DNA from: Pseudomonadota bacterium
Lineage (GTDB): Bacteria; Pseudomonadota; Alphaproteobacteria; Rhizobiales; Xanthobacteraceae
Length of the DNA stretch: 64,000 bases
Assembly: GCA_023435725.1 (NCBI GenBank)
Contig: JAEYRD010000142.1
Coordinates: forward strand, 1-64,000
Direction: 5' to 3'
Part shown: piece after piece, positions 18,530 through 27,549 of the stretch
How positions within the stretch are numbered: the first letter of the stretch is position 1
Layout of the letters: each line of letters starts with the position of its first letter
The notes under the pieces: generated by a model
The model's input: only the letters and a program-made list of their open reading frames with translations
Database searches by the model: none
What the model was told of the DNA's origin: nothing
Program-made: the position numbers and the translations under genes

Positions 18530-20245
18530 TTAGTTCGTCCCCTGCGCGCCACGAATCAGCTTCCCCGGCCGCTGTCCCGTCGCCTCGCCGTGCCGCCGCG
18601 TCACCACGCCCGACACGATGGTCGCTTCATAGCCGTCGACATCCTGCAACAGCCGCCGTCCGCCGACCGGCAAATCGTAATGCACCTTCGGCGGATGCAG
18701 GTGCAGCCGGTCATAGTCGATCACGTTGACGTCAGCTTTATATCCCGGGGCAATAAGCCCGCGATCGGTAAGCCCGACCGAGAGTGCGGTCTTGCGAGAC
18801 TGCGCGGCGACCACGAAGGGAATCGTGAGCTTTTCGCCGCGCTTGCGGTCGCGCGTCCAATGCGTCAGCAGATAGGTCGGGAAGCTGGCGTCGCAGATGA
18901 TGCCGCAATGTGCGCCGCCATCGGAGAGACCGGGCACCGATTGCGGATCGATCAGCATCTCGCGCGTCGCATCGAGATTGCCGTCGGAATAATTGAGGAA
19001 CGGCACATACAGCATGCCGCGGCCCTCGTCCGAGAGCATCGCATCGTAAGCGAGCTCCTCCGGCTGGCGGCCCTGCTTGCGCGCCTGCGGGCCCAGCGCG
19101 TTCTCCGGCGGCTGCTCGTAGTCCGGGGGATCGCCGAGCAGGAACATCTTGTCGTAGTTGGGCCGGAAGAACAGCGGATCGTCGGTCGCGGTCGCCGTCT
19201 CGCTCAGAATGGCCTTGCGCACCTCGCTCTGATGCAGCCGCGCCAGCCGCTCCTTCAGCGGCAGATGCGCGATCGCCTTGTAGCTTGGATGGGTTTGGAA
19301 CGGATTGCGCGACAATTCGAGGCCGAGCAGCAGACCGACCGGACGCGCGGCGATCTGCGCGGTGATGGAGAGACCGCGCCGGGCCGCCGCGTTGATCTCG
19401 TCCAACGTCTGGCGCCAGCGCTGCGGCGACTTGTCGTTCTGCGTGATCGAGAACGAGATCGGGCATTTCGTGGTATCCGCCACCCGCAGCATCATCGGCA
19501 AATCTTCGTGGATGGTGGAGAGATCGAGCACGAATTGCAGCACGCTGCGGCCCTCGCGGTGCATCGCCCCCGCAATCGCGGTGAGCTCGTCCTCGCCCGC
19601 CTTCAGCGTCGGCGTGAAATCGCCGGTCGAGGTGCGGTGGTTCAGCGTGCGCGAGGTCGAGAAGCCGAGCGCGCCGGAGCGCACCGCCTCGCCCGCGAGC
19701 TTCGCCATCGCGGCATTGTCCTCGGCGGTGGAGGGATCGCGGCGCGCGCCGCGCTCGCCCATGACATAGACGCGCAGCGCGGCATGCGGCAGCTGCGCGC
19801 CGACATCGATGTCGAAGTCGCGCCTGGAGAGCCAGTTCATGTAGTCCGGAAAGCTCTCCCAGGCCCAGGGAATGCCGGCGCTGAGCACGGGCTCGGGAAT
19901 ATCCTCGACGCCCTCCATGAGCTGGATCAGGCGTGTGTGGTCGGAGGGCTTGCACGGCGCGAAGCCGACGCCGCAATTGCCCATGATCGCGGTGGTGACG
20001 CCATTCTGCGACGATGGCGTGATGTCCTGGCTCCAGGTGACCTGCCCGTCATAATGGGTGTGGACGTCGACGAAGCCCGGCGTCACCAGCTTGCCGCGCG
20101 CGTCGATCTCTTCGCTGCCCCTAGCCGAGACCTTGCCGACCTCGCTGATCTTGCCGCCGGTGATGGCGACGTCGGCCTCGAACAGCTCGCCGCCACGGCC
20201 ATCCGCAACGGTGCCGCCGCGGATCACGAGATCAGGGGTGCTCAT
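18530..20245 (-). CDS. Amidohydrolase, N-acyl-D-amino-acid deacylase family
   Basis: A metal-dependent hydrolase of 571 aa. The start MSTPDLVIRGGTVADGRGGELFEADVAI is the standard opening of D-aminoacylase/dihydroorotase-like enzymes. The metal site is in VDVHTHYDGQ near residue 70. Other family blocks are GNCGVGFAPC, the GFSTSRTLNH stretch, and a C-terminal GYKADVNVIDYDRL. These enzymes usually remove an acyl group from a D-amino acid, but close homologues act on other amides and lactams, so the substrate is open. The next gene upstream on the same strand, an MFS carrier, lies 79 bases away and may bring in the substrate. Confidence 0.88.
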   Translation of the reverse strand: MSTPDLVIRGGTVADGRGGELFEADVAITGGKISEVGKVSARGSEEIDARGKLVTPGFVDVHTHYDGQVTWSQDITPSSQNGVTTAIMGNCGVGFAPCKPSDHTRLIQLMEGVEDIPEPVLSAGIPWAWESFPDYMNWLSRRDFDIDVGAQLPHAALRVYVMGERGARRDPSTAEDNAAMAKLAGEAVRSGALGFSTSRTLNHRTSTGDFTPTLKAGEDELTAIAGAMHREGRSVLQFVLDLSTIHEDLPMMLRVADTTKCPISFSITQNDKSPQRWRQTLDEINAAARRGLSITAQIAARPVGLLLGLELSRNPFQTHPSYKAIAHLPLKERLARLHQSEVRKAILSETATATDDPLFFRPNYDKMFLLGDPPDYEQPPENALGPQARKQGRQPEELAYDAMLSDEGRGMLYVPFLNYSDGNLDATREMLIDPQSVPGLSDGGAHCGIICDASFPTYLLTHWTRDRKRGEKLTIPFVVAAQSRKTALSVGLTDRGLIAPGYKADVNVIDYDRLHLHPPKVHYDLPVGGRRLLQDVDGYEATIVSGVVTRRHGEATGQRPGKLIRGAQGTN

Positions 20246-20324
20246 GGTGTTTCTTCCCGATGGTTGTTTTGCTTGCGCGCATTTTCGGATGCGCCAGCGT
20301 GGTGTCAACCGCGGGGAAGTGCGC

Positions 20325-21545
20325 TCAGGGTTGCGTCGCAGCCGTGGCTTGCCGCTTCCGCTCCGTGAACGGCGACACCACCACCGTCGCGACCATGAAG
20401 ATCACGGAAGCGCCGAACACCCAGTGCGGCGCGTTCTGGTCCATGATCCAGCCGAACAGCAGCGGACTGACGATGCCGCCGAGATTGAAGCCGGTGGAGA
20501 CGATGCCGAAGGCGCGCCCCGCTGCGCCGACAGGCGCGGCATTGCGCACCAGCATATCCCGCGACGGTGCGATCACGCCGGAGAGGAAGCCTGCGGCCGT
20601 CATCGTGGCCGTCAAGGCCCAGCCCGGCAGCGTGACCAGTGCGATCAGGAGCACGATCGCTGCATTCGCGGCAAAGCACGCCGCGGCGACATAGCCGTGG
20701 CGCTCGGTGTAATCGGCGAGGAAGCCGCCCGCGAGCACGCCCGCGGCGCTGGCGCCGAGGAACGCCGTCAGCGCAACATTGGCGGCGGAATAGGATGCGC
20801 CATACCCGCTCATCAGCGCGACTACGCCGAAATTGTTGATGCCGGCGACGGACAGGCTGAGCAGCGTGAACAGCACGGTGAGCATGATCAGCGCCGGCGT
20901 GATGACGGCCTGCTTTGGCGCATTCGCCGCGCCCGGCTTTTTCTTGTGCGCGCCGGCGTCGGGAATGTTCATGACGACCAGCAGCAGCGCCACCAGTACG
21001 CCGATCGCGCCGGATGCGATCAGCGCACCCGTGCCGCCGGAGATGGTGACGAGGGCGGCGACGATCGCCGGCGCCACCGCGCCGCCGAGATAGCCGGCAA
21101 AGGTGTGGATCGAGAAAGCGCGGCCCATCCGCGCCTCGTCCATGTGCTCGGCGAGGATCGCGTAGTCCGCGGGGTGATAGACGCTGTTGGCGAGCCCGAG
21201 CAGCACGGCGCAGGCGATCAGCGAGACGTAGCTGAGGTGCAGGCCGAGCAGGATCAGCGCAAAGCCGCCGAGCGCCAGCCCGATCAGCAGGATCTTCCGT
21301 GCGCCAAGATGGTCGACGAGATAGCCGGTCGGCGCCTGCGTCAGCCCGGACACCACCGCGAACACGGTGAGCGCGAAGCCGAGCTCGATATAGCCCACGC
21401 CGAGCTTTTCTTTGAGGAACGGGAACAGCATCGGCAGGACCAGCAGATGGAAATGGCTGACCCAGTGCGCGATCGAGATTCCCGTCAGCGTGCGCAGCGC
21501 GCTGTCCGCCTTGCCTTGCTGCGGTGCGGCGAGAACATCGGCCAT
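20325..21545 (-). CDS. MFS transporter (fosmidomycin-resistance-like)
   Basis: A 406-aa, twelve-helix carrier of the Fsr-like MFS branch. It has the first-helix form ISIAHWVSHFHLLVLPMLFPFLKEKLGVGYIELG, the loop motif GYLVDHLGARKILL, and the characteristic GLANSVYHPADYAILAEHM segment. Members export drugs such as fosmidomycin, but many have unknown roles. It precedes the amidohydrolase on the same strand with a 79-base gap, so cotranscription is possible. Nothing in the sequence identifies the substrate. Confidence 0.9.
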   Translation of the reverse strand: MADVLAAPQQGKADSALRTLTGISIAHWVSHFHLLVLPMLFPFLKEKLGVGYIELGFALTVFAVVSGLTQAPTGYLVDHLGARKILLIGLALGGFALILLGLHLSYVSLIACAVLLGLANSVYHPADYAILAEHMDEARMGRAFSIHTFAGYLGGAVAPAIVAALVTISGGTGALIASGAIGVLVALLLVVMNIPDAGAHKKKPGAANAPKQAVITPALIMLTVLFTLLSLSVAGINNFGVVALMSGYGASYSAANVALTAFLGASAAGVLAGGFLADYTERHGYVAAACFAANAAIVLLIALVTLPGWALTATMTAAGFLSGVIAPSRDMLVRNAAPVGAAGRAFGIVSTGFNLGGIVSPLLFGWIMDQNAPHWVFGASVIFMVATVVVSPFTERKRQATAATQP

Positions 21546-21690
21546 TGCAGTTCCGTTTCACGTCCTGAGGGACGCGCAAACTATCGGGGAGAGCGGTTAT
21601 TTGTCCATGAACGCAGGCGCATGGCAGGTAGCGCGGGACAGGTTCCACGCCGCTGGCGAGCGCTCGATCAATTTCGAATGCCAGCGCGCC

Positions 21691-21858
21691 TCAGAGCGGC
21701 TCGTCATCATTGCCGTAACGATCCCGCTTTGGCGTCGCGATGTCGCCGTCTTCGTAATCGTCGTCGGTATCGCCCGGCGGCGGCTTCTTCGTTTTGTTGT
21801 CCGCCGACGTCTTGCCCGCAACTTTGGGCGGCTCGCTCGGCTTGCCGGTCTTGGCCAT
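21691..21858 (-). CDS. Small, highly charged hypothetical protein
   Basis: A 55-aa reading frame (MAKTGKPSEPPKVAGKTSAD..., ending YGNDDEPL). It is rich in Lys, Pro and Asp/Glu, has no hydrophobic segment, and is probably disordered and cytoplasmic. A nine-residue longer start at 21885 (MTHHHPGPA) is possible. Lys-rich first half and acidic second half (DTDDDYEDGD) give a bipolar charge pattern. I do not recognise a family. Codon use is like that of real genes around it, and neither neighbouring gene overlaps it. It lies between the MFS carrier and the persulfide dioxygenase. Confidence 0.5.
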   Translation of the reverse strand: MAKTGKPSEPPKVAGKTSADNKTKKPPPGDTDDDYEDGDIATPKRDRYGNDDEPL

Positions 21859-21973
21859 GGCTGGTCCCGGATGGTGATGCGTCATCCGCTTCTACCCGCG
21901 AAATATGTGCGGTCCCTGACTTTTCTCAAGCCCTGTTTCTCAAGCCTTGGTTCTCGAGTGTTGGACCGGACCC

Positions 21974-23014
21974 TCAGCCATGAACCACCGGCCCGCCTGC
22001 CTTCTTCCAGGCATCGATGCCGCCGGCGATATGGGCGGTGTTGGTGAGGCCGGCTTCCTTGGCGGCGGCGACGGCCATCGCCGAGCGCTCGCCGAAGGCG
22101 CAAAAGAACACGACACGGCGGCCGGTGGCGGCCACGACCTCGCGCAGCATGCCGCCGGGCTTCAGGCTTTCCTCGACGCTCGGATAGGGCGTATGCAGCG
22201 CGCCTTCGAGCATGCCGTGCTTCATCCGCTCGTTGGTCTCGCGCAGGTCGACCAGGAGGATGTCGGGCCGGCCGAGCGAGCGGATCGCCTCGACCGCGCT
22301 GAGCGCGCGGCCTTCCTTCTCCAGCTCCTCCTGATGCAAGCCGACCCGCATATTGGCGGGCACTGCCACGTCCATCATCTTCGGGTTGGGCAGCTTCAGA
22401 TTGGCCATCAGCTCGATATATTCGTCGACCGAGCGCACCTGGAGCCGCGGATTGTAGCGCTTCTCCTCGCCGATGGTGGAGACGGTGTCGCCCTTGTAGT
22501 CATGTGCCGGGAACACCATCGTCTCGTCCGGCAGCTTGAGCAGGCGGTTGAAGATCGAGTCGTACTGCGCGCGCGATGAGCCGTTCTGGAAGTCGGTGCG
22601 GCCGGTGCCGCGGATCAGCAGCGTGTCGCCGGTGAAGACGCGATCTCCCATCAGATAGGAATAGGAATCGTCGGTGTGGCCCGGCGTGTACATCACGTCG
22701 AGCGACAGGCCCTCGATCGTCACCTTGTCACCGTCGGCGACCCGCATCGCCACCACGTCAGCCTTGGTCTGGTCGCCCATGACGGTCATGCAATGGGTGC
22801 GGTCGCGCAGCTCGCCGAGCCCGGTGACGTGGTCGGCATGGAGGTGGGTGTCGACCGCCTTGACCAGCTTGAGGTCGAGCTCGCGCAGCAACTGGCAATA
22901 GCGGTCGACCTTCTCGAGCACGGGATCGAGGATCAGCGCCTCGCCGCCGGGGCGGCTTGCCAGGAGATAGCTGTAGGTGCCCGAAACGCTGTCGAACAAT
23001 TGGCGAAAGATCAT
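21974..23014 (-). CDS. Persulfide dioxygenase-like metallohydrolase fused to rhodanese
   Basis: 346 aa with two domains. An ETHE1-type metallo-beta-lactamase fold spans about residues 1-240. Its iron site begins at THLHADH (56-62) and the family's GTGRTDFQNGS block follows. A C-terminal rhodanese domain spans about 250-346, with active-site loop FCAFGERSA, so the nucleophile Cys305 is present. Together they would oxidise glutathione persulfide to sulfite and shuttle sulfane sulfur. The ATG at 23014 gives MIFRQLFDSVSGTYSYLLA, the normal opening; a longer reading is unlikely. It lies about 250 bases downstream of the sox operon on the same strand, separated by a dispersed repeat, and fits a sulfur-oxidation role. 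Confidence 0.9.
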   Translation of the reverse strand: MIFRQLFDSVSGTYSYLLASRPGGEALILDPVLEKVDRYCQLLRELDLKLVKAVDTHLHADHVTGLGELRDRTHCMTVMGDQTKADVVAMRVADGDKVTIEGLSLDVMYTPGHTDDSYSYLMGDRVFTGDTLLIRGTGRTDFQNGSSRAQYDSIFNRLLKLPDETMVFPAHDYKGDTVSTIGEEKRYNPRLQVRSVDEYIELMANLKLPNPKMMDVAVPANMRVGLHQEELEKEGRALSAVEAIRSLGRPDILLVDLRETNERMKHGMLEGALHTPYPSVEESLKPGGMLREVVAATGRRVVFFCAFGERSAMAVAAAKEAGLTNTAHIAGGIDAWKKAGGPVVHG

Positions 23015-23148
23015 TGCAGACCCCGGCGTCAGATGATCGCAAATCATACTACGGGGACGCTGCAAAAGAGAAGTAAATCACTGCATCGAGAGGTAAATTT
23101 AGAAGATTATTGTTGCGACTGAGATGACGGAAGCGACGGATCTCCGCT

Positions 23149-23254
23149 GTCATTCCGGGGCGATGCGAAACATCGAGCCCGGAATCCATTTGGCCACAGA
23201 CCTCGTGGAGGGATGGATACCGGGTTCGCCTCTGCGAGGCGCCCCGGAATGACG
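23149..23254. repeat. Dispersed palindromic repeat, family A
   Basis: Bounded by GTCATTCCGGGGCGATGCG and GCGCCCCGGAATGACGG, with the inner AGCCCGGAATCCAT block also seen in the 36.45 kb copy. It lies between the DsrE-like gene and the persulfide dioxygenase gene. Confidence 0.75.
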
Positions 23255-23262
23255 GCGTGGGT

Positions 23263-23736
23263 TCAAGGCCTCACCACCGTGTACCCATTCTCCGCCAAGA
23301 ACAGGATCTGCCCGACCCCGACCTGCACCGGTGTCGCGGACGGGATGAAGTCCGGCCGCCTGCCCGTCTCCCGCTCGATCGTGTCGACGGTGTTGAGGCA
23401 GATGTCGAAGCGCACGCCCTGCGCGATCAGGCTTTCGACCTGCTTGCGGCGCTCGCTACCGGCAAGCAGCAGGTCGATGCCGGGGCCGAATGCCACGACC
23501 TCGATCGCGACCTTGTCCGGGTCGTAGAATTTGAGGAGGTTGTTGGCGACGCTGAGCACCAGCGCCTGCTTCCTCGCATCGCCATCGGAAAGCTGGAGCA
23601 CGATCTTGTGCTCGGCGAACGGCTTGTCCTGCAGCGGCACCTGCTGCGCCAAAGCCTTCTCGCTCGAGACCGGCGGCATCGCCGTCCAGACGAGCAGCGC
23701 CAGCAGCATCGCGCCAGATCTTTGCGCCCGCGTCAT
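23263..23736 (-). CDS. Exported DsrE/DsrF-like sulfur-relay protein
   Basis: 157 aa from the ATG at 23736, beginning with a signal peptide (MTRAQRSGAMLLALLVWTAMPP, cleavage near ALAQQ). The mature part has the DsrE-like alpha/beta pattern (HKIVLQLSDGDARKQALVLSVANNLLKFY, VEVVAFGPGIDLLL) and a single Cys in GVRFDICLNTV at the position used by DsrE proteins for sulfur carriage. Its start overlaps the soxB stop by 4 bases (ATGA), so it is the last gene of the sox operon. Periplasmic placement, unlike cytoplasmic DsrE, fits a sulfane-sulfur acceptor for Sox chemistry. That role is inference. Confidence 0.82.
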   Translation of the reverse strand: MTRAQRSGAMLLALLVWTAMPPVSSEKALAQQVPLQDKPFAEHKIVLQLSDGDARKQALVLSVANNLLKFYDPDKVAIEVVAFGPGIDLLLAGSERRKQVESLIAQGVRFDICLNTVDTIERETGRRPDFIPSATPVQVGVGQILFLAENGYTVVRP

Positions 23737-25484
23737 CCCTGTCCTGCAATGCCTGGATTGCCGTCGACGCCTTTCAGCGTCACGCCGGAGCCGAGCCGCT
23801 CCGGCATCAGCCGGCCCGAGCGCAGATATTTGCCGACGACGTCCCACACCGGCGCGCCTTGCTGACCGTTGACCGAGGCCCAGCCAGCGACCTTGTAACG
23901 GTGGTTCGCGTTCAGCGTCTTGCCGCTGTTGAGCTTGAGCTCCGAGACGCGGCTGCCGATCGCGGCCGTCGGCGTGCAGGTGTAGCTGAGGCCGCCGGCA
24001 CGCACCATGTCGCCTCCCTGCTGGTAATAGGGATCGGCGTTGAAGAGGTTGTCGCAGATGTCCTCCAGCACGTCCTTGATCTGGCTGCCGGTCATCTCCT
24101 GGACATAGGTGTCGGGATAGGTGATCGCGGTTTCCGCGAGCACGTCTTCCATGGTCAACCCCTGGCCGGACAGCGCGGTGACACCCCAGCGGAAGCCCGG
24201 CGACAGCGCGACCTCGGCATCGAGCTCGGTGCGCAGCGCGGCGCAGATCAACTCGTCGACGGGGCCGGAGAAATTGTCGCGGCGATACAGCAGACGGTCG
24301 GCCGTTGCGATCTTCTCCGACCAGTCGGTCACGTGCGGTGCGCGGAGCCGGCCGATCAGCTCGGCCATGGCGGGATCGGGCTTCAGCAGCTCGGAATAGA
24401 CCGGTAGCAGATGATACCTGATGTCGCCGACCTTGCCCTTGTCGAGCGCGAGATCGAGCACGGCCAGGAATTTTCCGTTGGATCCGGCATTGGTCACGAG
24501 TGTCGTGCCGCTCGCGTTCTTCACCGCGACCGGCTGCGGGATCGCATCATGGGTGTGGCCGCCGAGGATGACGTCGATGCCGGTGACGCGGCTTGCGAGC
24601 TTGAGGTCGACGTCCATGCCGTTGTGCGACAGCAGGATGACGGCGTCGACCTTGTCGGTCTGGCGCAGGCCGTCGACATGCTTCTGGAGTTCTTCCTCGC
24701 GGATGCCGAAGGTCCAGTCCGGCGTGAAGCGCTTGGGATGTGCGATCGGCACGTAAGGGAAGGCCTGGCCGATGATCGCGACGCGATGACCGCCAAGCTC
24801 CTTGATCATCGACGGCTTGAACACGCGCCCGCTTGTCTTGTCGAAGGCGGGCGCGTCGTTGAACGCGGCTTCCTCGGTCAGGAAGACATTCTGCGCCAGG
24901 AACTCGCCCTTGAAGCGCTCGAGATTATCGCGCAGCGCCTGCTCGCCATAGGTGAACTCCCAATGGCCCGTCATCGCCTCAACGCCGAGCAGGTTGCTGG
25001 CCTCAACCATGTCGCGGCCCTGCATGATGCTGGCGAGCCCGGTGCCCTGCCAGAGATCGCCGCCATCGATGAGCATCGAATGCTTCTCGCCGACATCGCC
25101 GCGCAAGCGGTCGACCAGCGTTTTCAGATGGGCAAAGCCGCCGAGCTTGCCGAAGCGCCCCGCGGACTTCTCGAACTCGAAGCATGTGAAGGCATAGGCG
25201 TCGGCGCTGTCGGGCCGGATGCCGAAATGGTCGAGGAAGGCACGCCCGACCAGATGCGGCGGCCGTCCCGCCATTTCGCCGATGCCGATATTGACGCTGG
25301 GCTCGCGGAAATAGACCGGATTGAGCTGCGCATGCGTGTCGGTGATGTGCAGGATCCGCGCATTGCCGAACCGCTCGAGGTCGTAAATGCTCGCGGCTTC
25401 AGCGCCGCGCGCAAGCCGGGGCAGGCCAAGCGATGCGGCTGCAGCGGCTGTGCTCTTCAGGAAATCGCGGCGGCGGATCGCCAT
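23733..25484 (-). CDS. soxB: SoxB, thiosulfohydrolase of the Sox pathway
   Basis: A periplasmic di-metal hydrolase that releases sulfate from SoxY-bound thiosulfonate. 583 aa with a twin-Arg leader (MAIRRRDFLKSTAAAAASLG), consistent with export as a folded metalloenzyme. It is a 5'-nucleotidase-family protein. The metal motifs include LHITDTHAQLNPVY, DGGDLWQGTG, MTGHWEFTYG, LLSHNGMDVD and GGHTHDAIP, the SoxB variants of the metallophosphatase blocks. It lies 54 bases after the SoxK-like gene and overlaps the DsrE-like gene by 4 bases. Confidence 0.95.
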   Translation of the reverse strand: MAIRRRDFLKSTAAAAASLGLPRLARGAEAASIYDLERFGNARILHITDTHAQLNPVYFREPSVNIGIGEMAGRPPHLVGRAFLDHFGIRPDSADAYAFTCFEFEKSAGRFGKLGGFAHLKTLVDRLRGDVGEKHSMLIDGGDLWQGTGLASIMQGRDMVEASNLLGVEAMTGHWEFTYGEQALRDNLERFKGEFLAQNVFLTEEAAFNDAPAFDKTSGRVFKPSMIKELGGHRVAIIGQAFPYVPIAHPKRFTPDWTFGIREEELQKHVDGLRQTDKVDAVILLSHNGMDVDLKLASRVTGIDVILGGHTHDAIPQPVAVKNASGTTLVTNAGSNGKFLAVLDLALDKGKVGDIRYHLLPVYSELLKPDPAMAELIGRLRAPHVTDWSEKIATADRLLYRRDNFSGPVDELICAALRTELDAEVALSPGFRWGVTALSGQGLTMEDVLAETAITYPDTYVQEMTGSQIKDVLEDICDNLFNADPYYQQGGDMVRAGGLSYTCTPTAAIGSRVSELKLNSGKTLNANHRYKVAGWASVNGQQGAPVWDVVGKYLRSGRLMPERLGSGVTLKGVDGNPGIAGQG

Positions 25485-25538
25485 CCCAGATTCTCCGCGC
25501 CTATTCTCGGCAGTTCGACGGTTCCACTGTGCTCTAGC

Positions 25539-25844
25539 TTAGCGGATTTCCATCGCCTTCCAGGCTTCTTTTTCGGATGTCGCCTGGAAGATCGAGGCCT
25601 TCGCCAGCGCCTCGGCCTCCCTGGCTGCGGCCACGGCGCGGTCGAAATCGCCGCCGTCGGCGGCTTTCTTCGCTGCCGCCAGCGTCGAGACGGTCGTGGT
25701 CCACTGGTTGCGCATTCCGGCCGCCTCCTTGGAAGCGGCCTCGGCGACGGCATAGGCCGCCTTGTAGTCCGCCTCGGTTGCCGCGCGCGCCGATGGCGCG
25801 AGGCTCAAGGCAAGCAGCATGGCGAGAGGAAGTGACAGCTTCAT
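25539..25844 (-). CDS. SoxXA-binding protein (SoxK-like)
   Basis: A small exported protein of 101 aa with a signal peptide (MKLSLPLAMLLALSLAPSARA). The mature part is almost wholly helical and Ala/Lys/Glu rich (EADYKAAYAVAEAASKEAAGMRNQWTTT...). That is the look of SoxK, the third subunit reported to stimulate SoxAX. The start overlaps the soxA stop (ATGA), so they are translated together. Assignment rests on size, export signal and its place between soxA and soxB. Confidence 0.75.
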   Translation of the reverse strand: MKLSLPLAMLLALSLAPSARAATEADYKAAYAVAEAASKEAAGMRNQWTTTVSTLAAAKKAADGGDFDRAVAAAREAEALAKASIFQATSEKEAWKAMEIR

Positions 25845-26704
25845 GGCCGCGCTCCCGGTCCGGAAATTGGCAGGCCGTTGGCGACGTAGGACAGGAAATA
25901 TTCGACGTCGCGATATTCGTCCGCCTGCGGCTCCAGCGGAACCGCGCGGGTCTGGCTGTTGCAGGTGACGAAGCGGCGGCTGGTCGTGCCCATGCCGCTC
26001 CATTCGGAGCGGTAGATCGGCATCGCGTTCAGGATGCCGAGCGCCGGCGCCAGGATCTCGGCGCGGATGCGCTGGCCCGGGCTCTGCACATGGCAGCTCG
26101 CGCAGGAGAAATTCATCTGGCCGCGCCGCGTGTAGAAATAGCGCTTGCCATTCTCGAACGCTGCGAGCGCACGGGGATCATCGGGGATCTTGATGTCCAT
26201 CGGCTTGCCCCGCGAAGTAAAGGCCATATAGGCGGTCAGCGAGGCCATCTCGTCCTTGACGTAGGAGTAGGGCGCCTCGCCATTGGCCTCGCGGCAGCGG
26301 TTGAGCGCGAGCTCCAGCGTGACGACCTTGCCCTCCTTCTCGTCGAAATAGGGATAGTTCTGACGAATGCCGATGCCGCCGTTCGGGAAGCAGTCGGCGT
26401 AGGTCTTGCCGTTCTTGAACGGGGTCGCGAACATCTCCTTGCCGGCGTCGAGCGCGAACTCGTAAGGCGGGAATTCCTCTTTCTCCTGCCACTGCCGCTT
26501 CATGTCCTCGTTCATCGAATAAGGACCGTTGACGAAATCCTCGTGCTTCACGTTCGGAAATTTCTGGAAGAAGAAGTTCCGGAACGCCTTTGCGTCGGCA
26601 ACAGGATCGACCTTGTCGGCCGCGATCACGCGCGGCGAGGTGAGGGCGAACGCGACAAGCGCGGCGCTCAACGAACCAAGCAGGAGGGCGGATCGGGTCT
26701 TCAT
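25841..26704 (-). CDS. soxA: SoxA, c-type cytochrome subunit of SoxAX
   Basis: Couples thiosulfate to the SoxY cysteine with SoxX. 287 aa from the ATG at 26704, with a signal peptide ending near VIAAD. One haem site is seen, CASCH at residues 201-205, followed by Cys248 (FVTCNSQTR), the expected persulfide ligand. The N-terminal half has no second CxxCH. Cys105 (ADCFPNGG) and Cys137 remain instead, probably as a disulfide, so this is a mono-haem type SoxA. The longer in-frame reading upstream overlaps soxZ and is not real. The start follows the soxZ stop as TGATG. Confidence 0.93.
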   Translation of the reverse strand: MKTRSALLLGSLSAALVAFALTSPRVIAADKVDPVADAKAFRNFFFQKFPNVKHEDFVNGPYSMNEDMKRQWQEKEEFPPYEFALDAGKEMFATPFKNGKTYADCFPNGGIGIRQNYPYFDEKEGKVVTLELALNRCREANGEAPYSYVKDEMASLTAYMAFTSRGKPMDIKIPDDPRALAAFENGKRYFYTRRGQMNFSCASCHVQSPGQRIRAEILAPALGILNAMPIYRSEWSGMGTTSRRFVTCNSQTRAVPLEPQADEYRDVEYFLSYVANGLPISGPGARP

Positions 26705-27015
26705 CACGAAATCTTCGCGGTGGTCGTATCCGACGCGCCCTTGTTGTCGATCCAGGAGATCTTGAGATCGTCGCCCTTCTTGGCCCCCTTGAAGCTGAAC
26801 TTGACATAGGGGTCCTTCGAGACCGCGGGGCCCCAATCAGCGACGAAGACGTCCTTGCCGTTATATTCGAACCTCAGCTCCTGGATGAAACGCGCGGGGA
26901 TCAGCTCGCCCTTGGCATCCTTGACGAAGCCGGAATCCATGGGGTGCTGGATCAGCGCCTGCACCTCGGTGATGTCGCCGTTGGCGGTGGCGCGTACGCG
27001 AATGGTGGATGCCAT
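26704..27015 (-). CDS. soxZ: SoxZ, sulfur-carrier partner of SoxY
   Basis: A 103-aa protein without a leader, as is normal for SoxZ, which is exported bound to SoxY. The sequence has the immunoglobulin-like SoxZ pattern (STIRVRATANGDITEVQALIQHPMDSGFVKD, FIQELRFEYNGKDVFVADWGPAVSKDPYVKFSFKG). It starts 17 bases after soxY and its stop shares a base with the soxA start, so the three genes are tightly coupled. Confidence 0.95.
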   Translation of the reverse strand: MASTIRVRATANGDITEVQALIQHPMDSGFVKDAKGELIPARFIQELRFEYNGKDVFVADWGPAVSKDPYVKFSFKGAKKGDDLKISWIDNKGASDTTTAKIS

Positions 27016-27032
27016 GTGTTTCTCCTCGCGCT

Positions 27033-27524
27033 TTAGCCGCCGCAGCCGCCGACGGTGACCTTGACCTCTTTGGTCGCGCTGTAGAGCTTGCCGTCGGCCT
27101 CGACGATCGCGATCACGTTGGTGGTCTTCGCCATCTTCAGGCGGTTGGCAACGCTCGGGATGGTGCCATCAGGAATCTTGTACGATGCCGCGAGCGCGTT
27201 CGGGTTCTCCGCCACGAAGAACGAAATCGAGGTCACCTTGTCGAGCGTTGTCGCCACGGAGATCGGCACGACGCCGCCGTTCTCGGCGATCTCTGGTGCA
27301 TCTAACTTGACCTTGTCGGACGGCTCGGCGGTCCTGCCATAGAGCGCCTTGATCGCGTCCGCTTCGCTCTTCTGCCTGAACGCTTCCTCTGGATATTTGT
27401 CGTTCGCAGCAGCGCGCGCGGGAGTGGTGCCGAACGGGAGATTGCCAAGGCCGAGCAGCGCGACAGAGGCCGCGCCCTGAAGAATCAGGCGCCGCGTCGG
27501 ATGAGGGCCGGTGGTCGTCGTCAT
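27033..27524 (-). CDS. soxY: SoxY, sulfur-compound carrier
   Basis: The periplasmic protein on which thiosulfate is oxidised. 163 aa from the ATG at 27524, which has AGGAG 7 bases upstream. The leader contains a twin-Arg-like TRRLILQGAAS, consistent with export of the folded SoxYZ pair. The defining swinging arm is at the C-terminus: the protein ends VTVGGCGG, with the substrate-carrying Cys two residues from the end. Confidence 0.96.
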   Translation of the reverse strand: MTTTTGPHPTRRLILQGAASVALLGLGNLPFGTTPARAAANDKYPEEAFRQKSEADAIKALYGRTAEPSDKVKLDAPEIAENGGVVPISVATTLDKVTSISFFVAENPNALAASYKIPDGTIPSVANRLKMAKTTNVIAIVEADGKLYSATKEVKVTVGGCGG

Positions 27525-27549
27525 CTGAAATCTCCTGGGCTGCCGGCCG

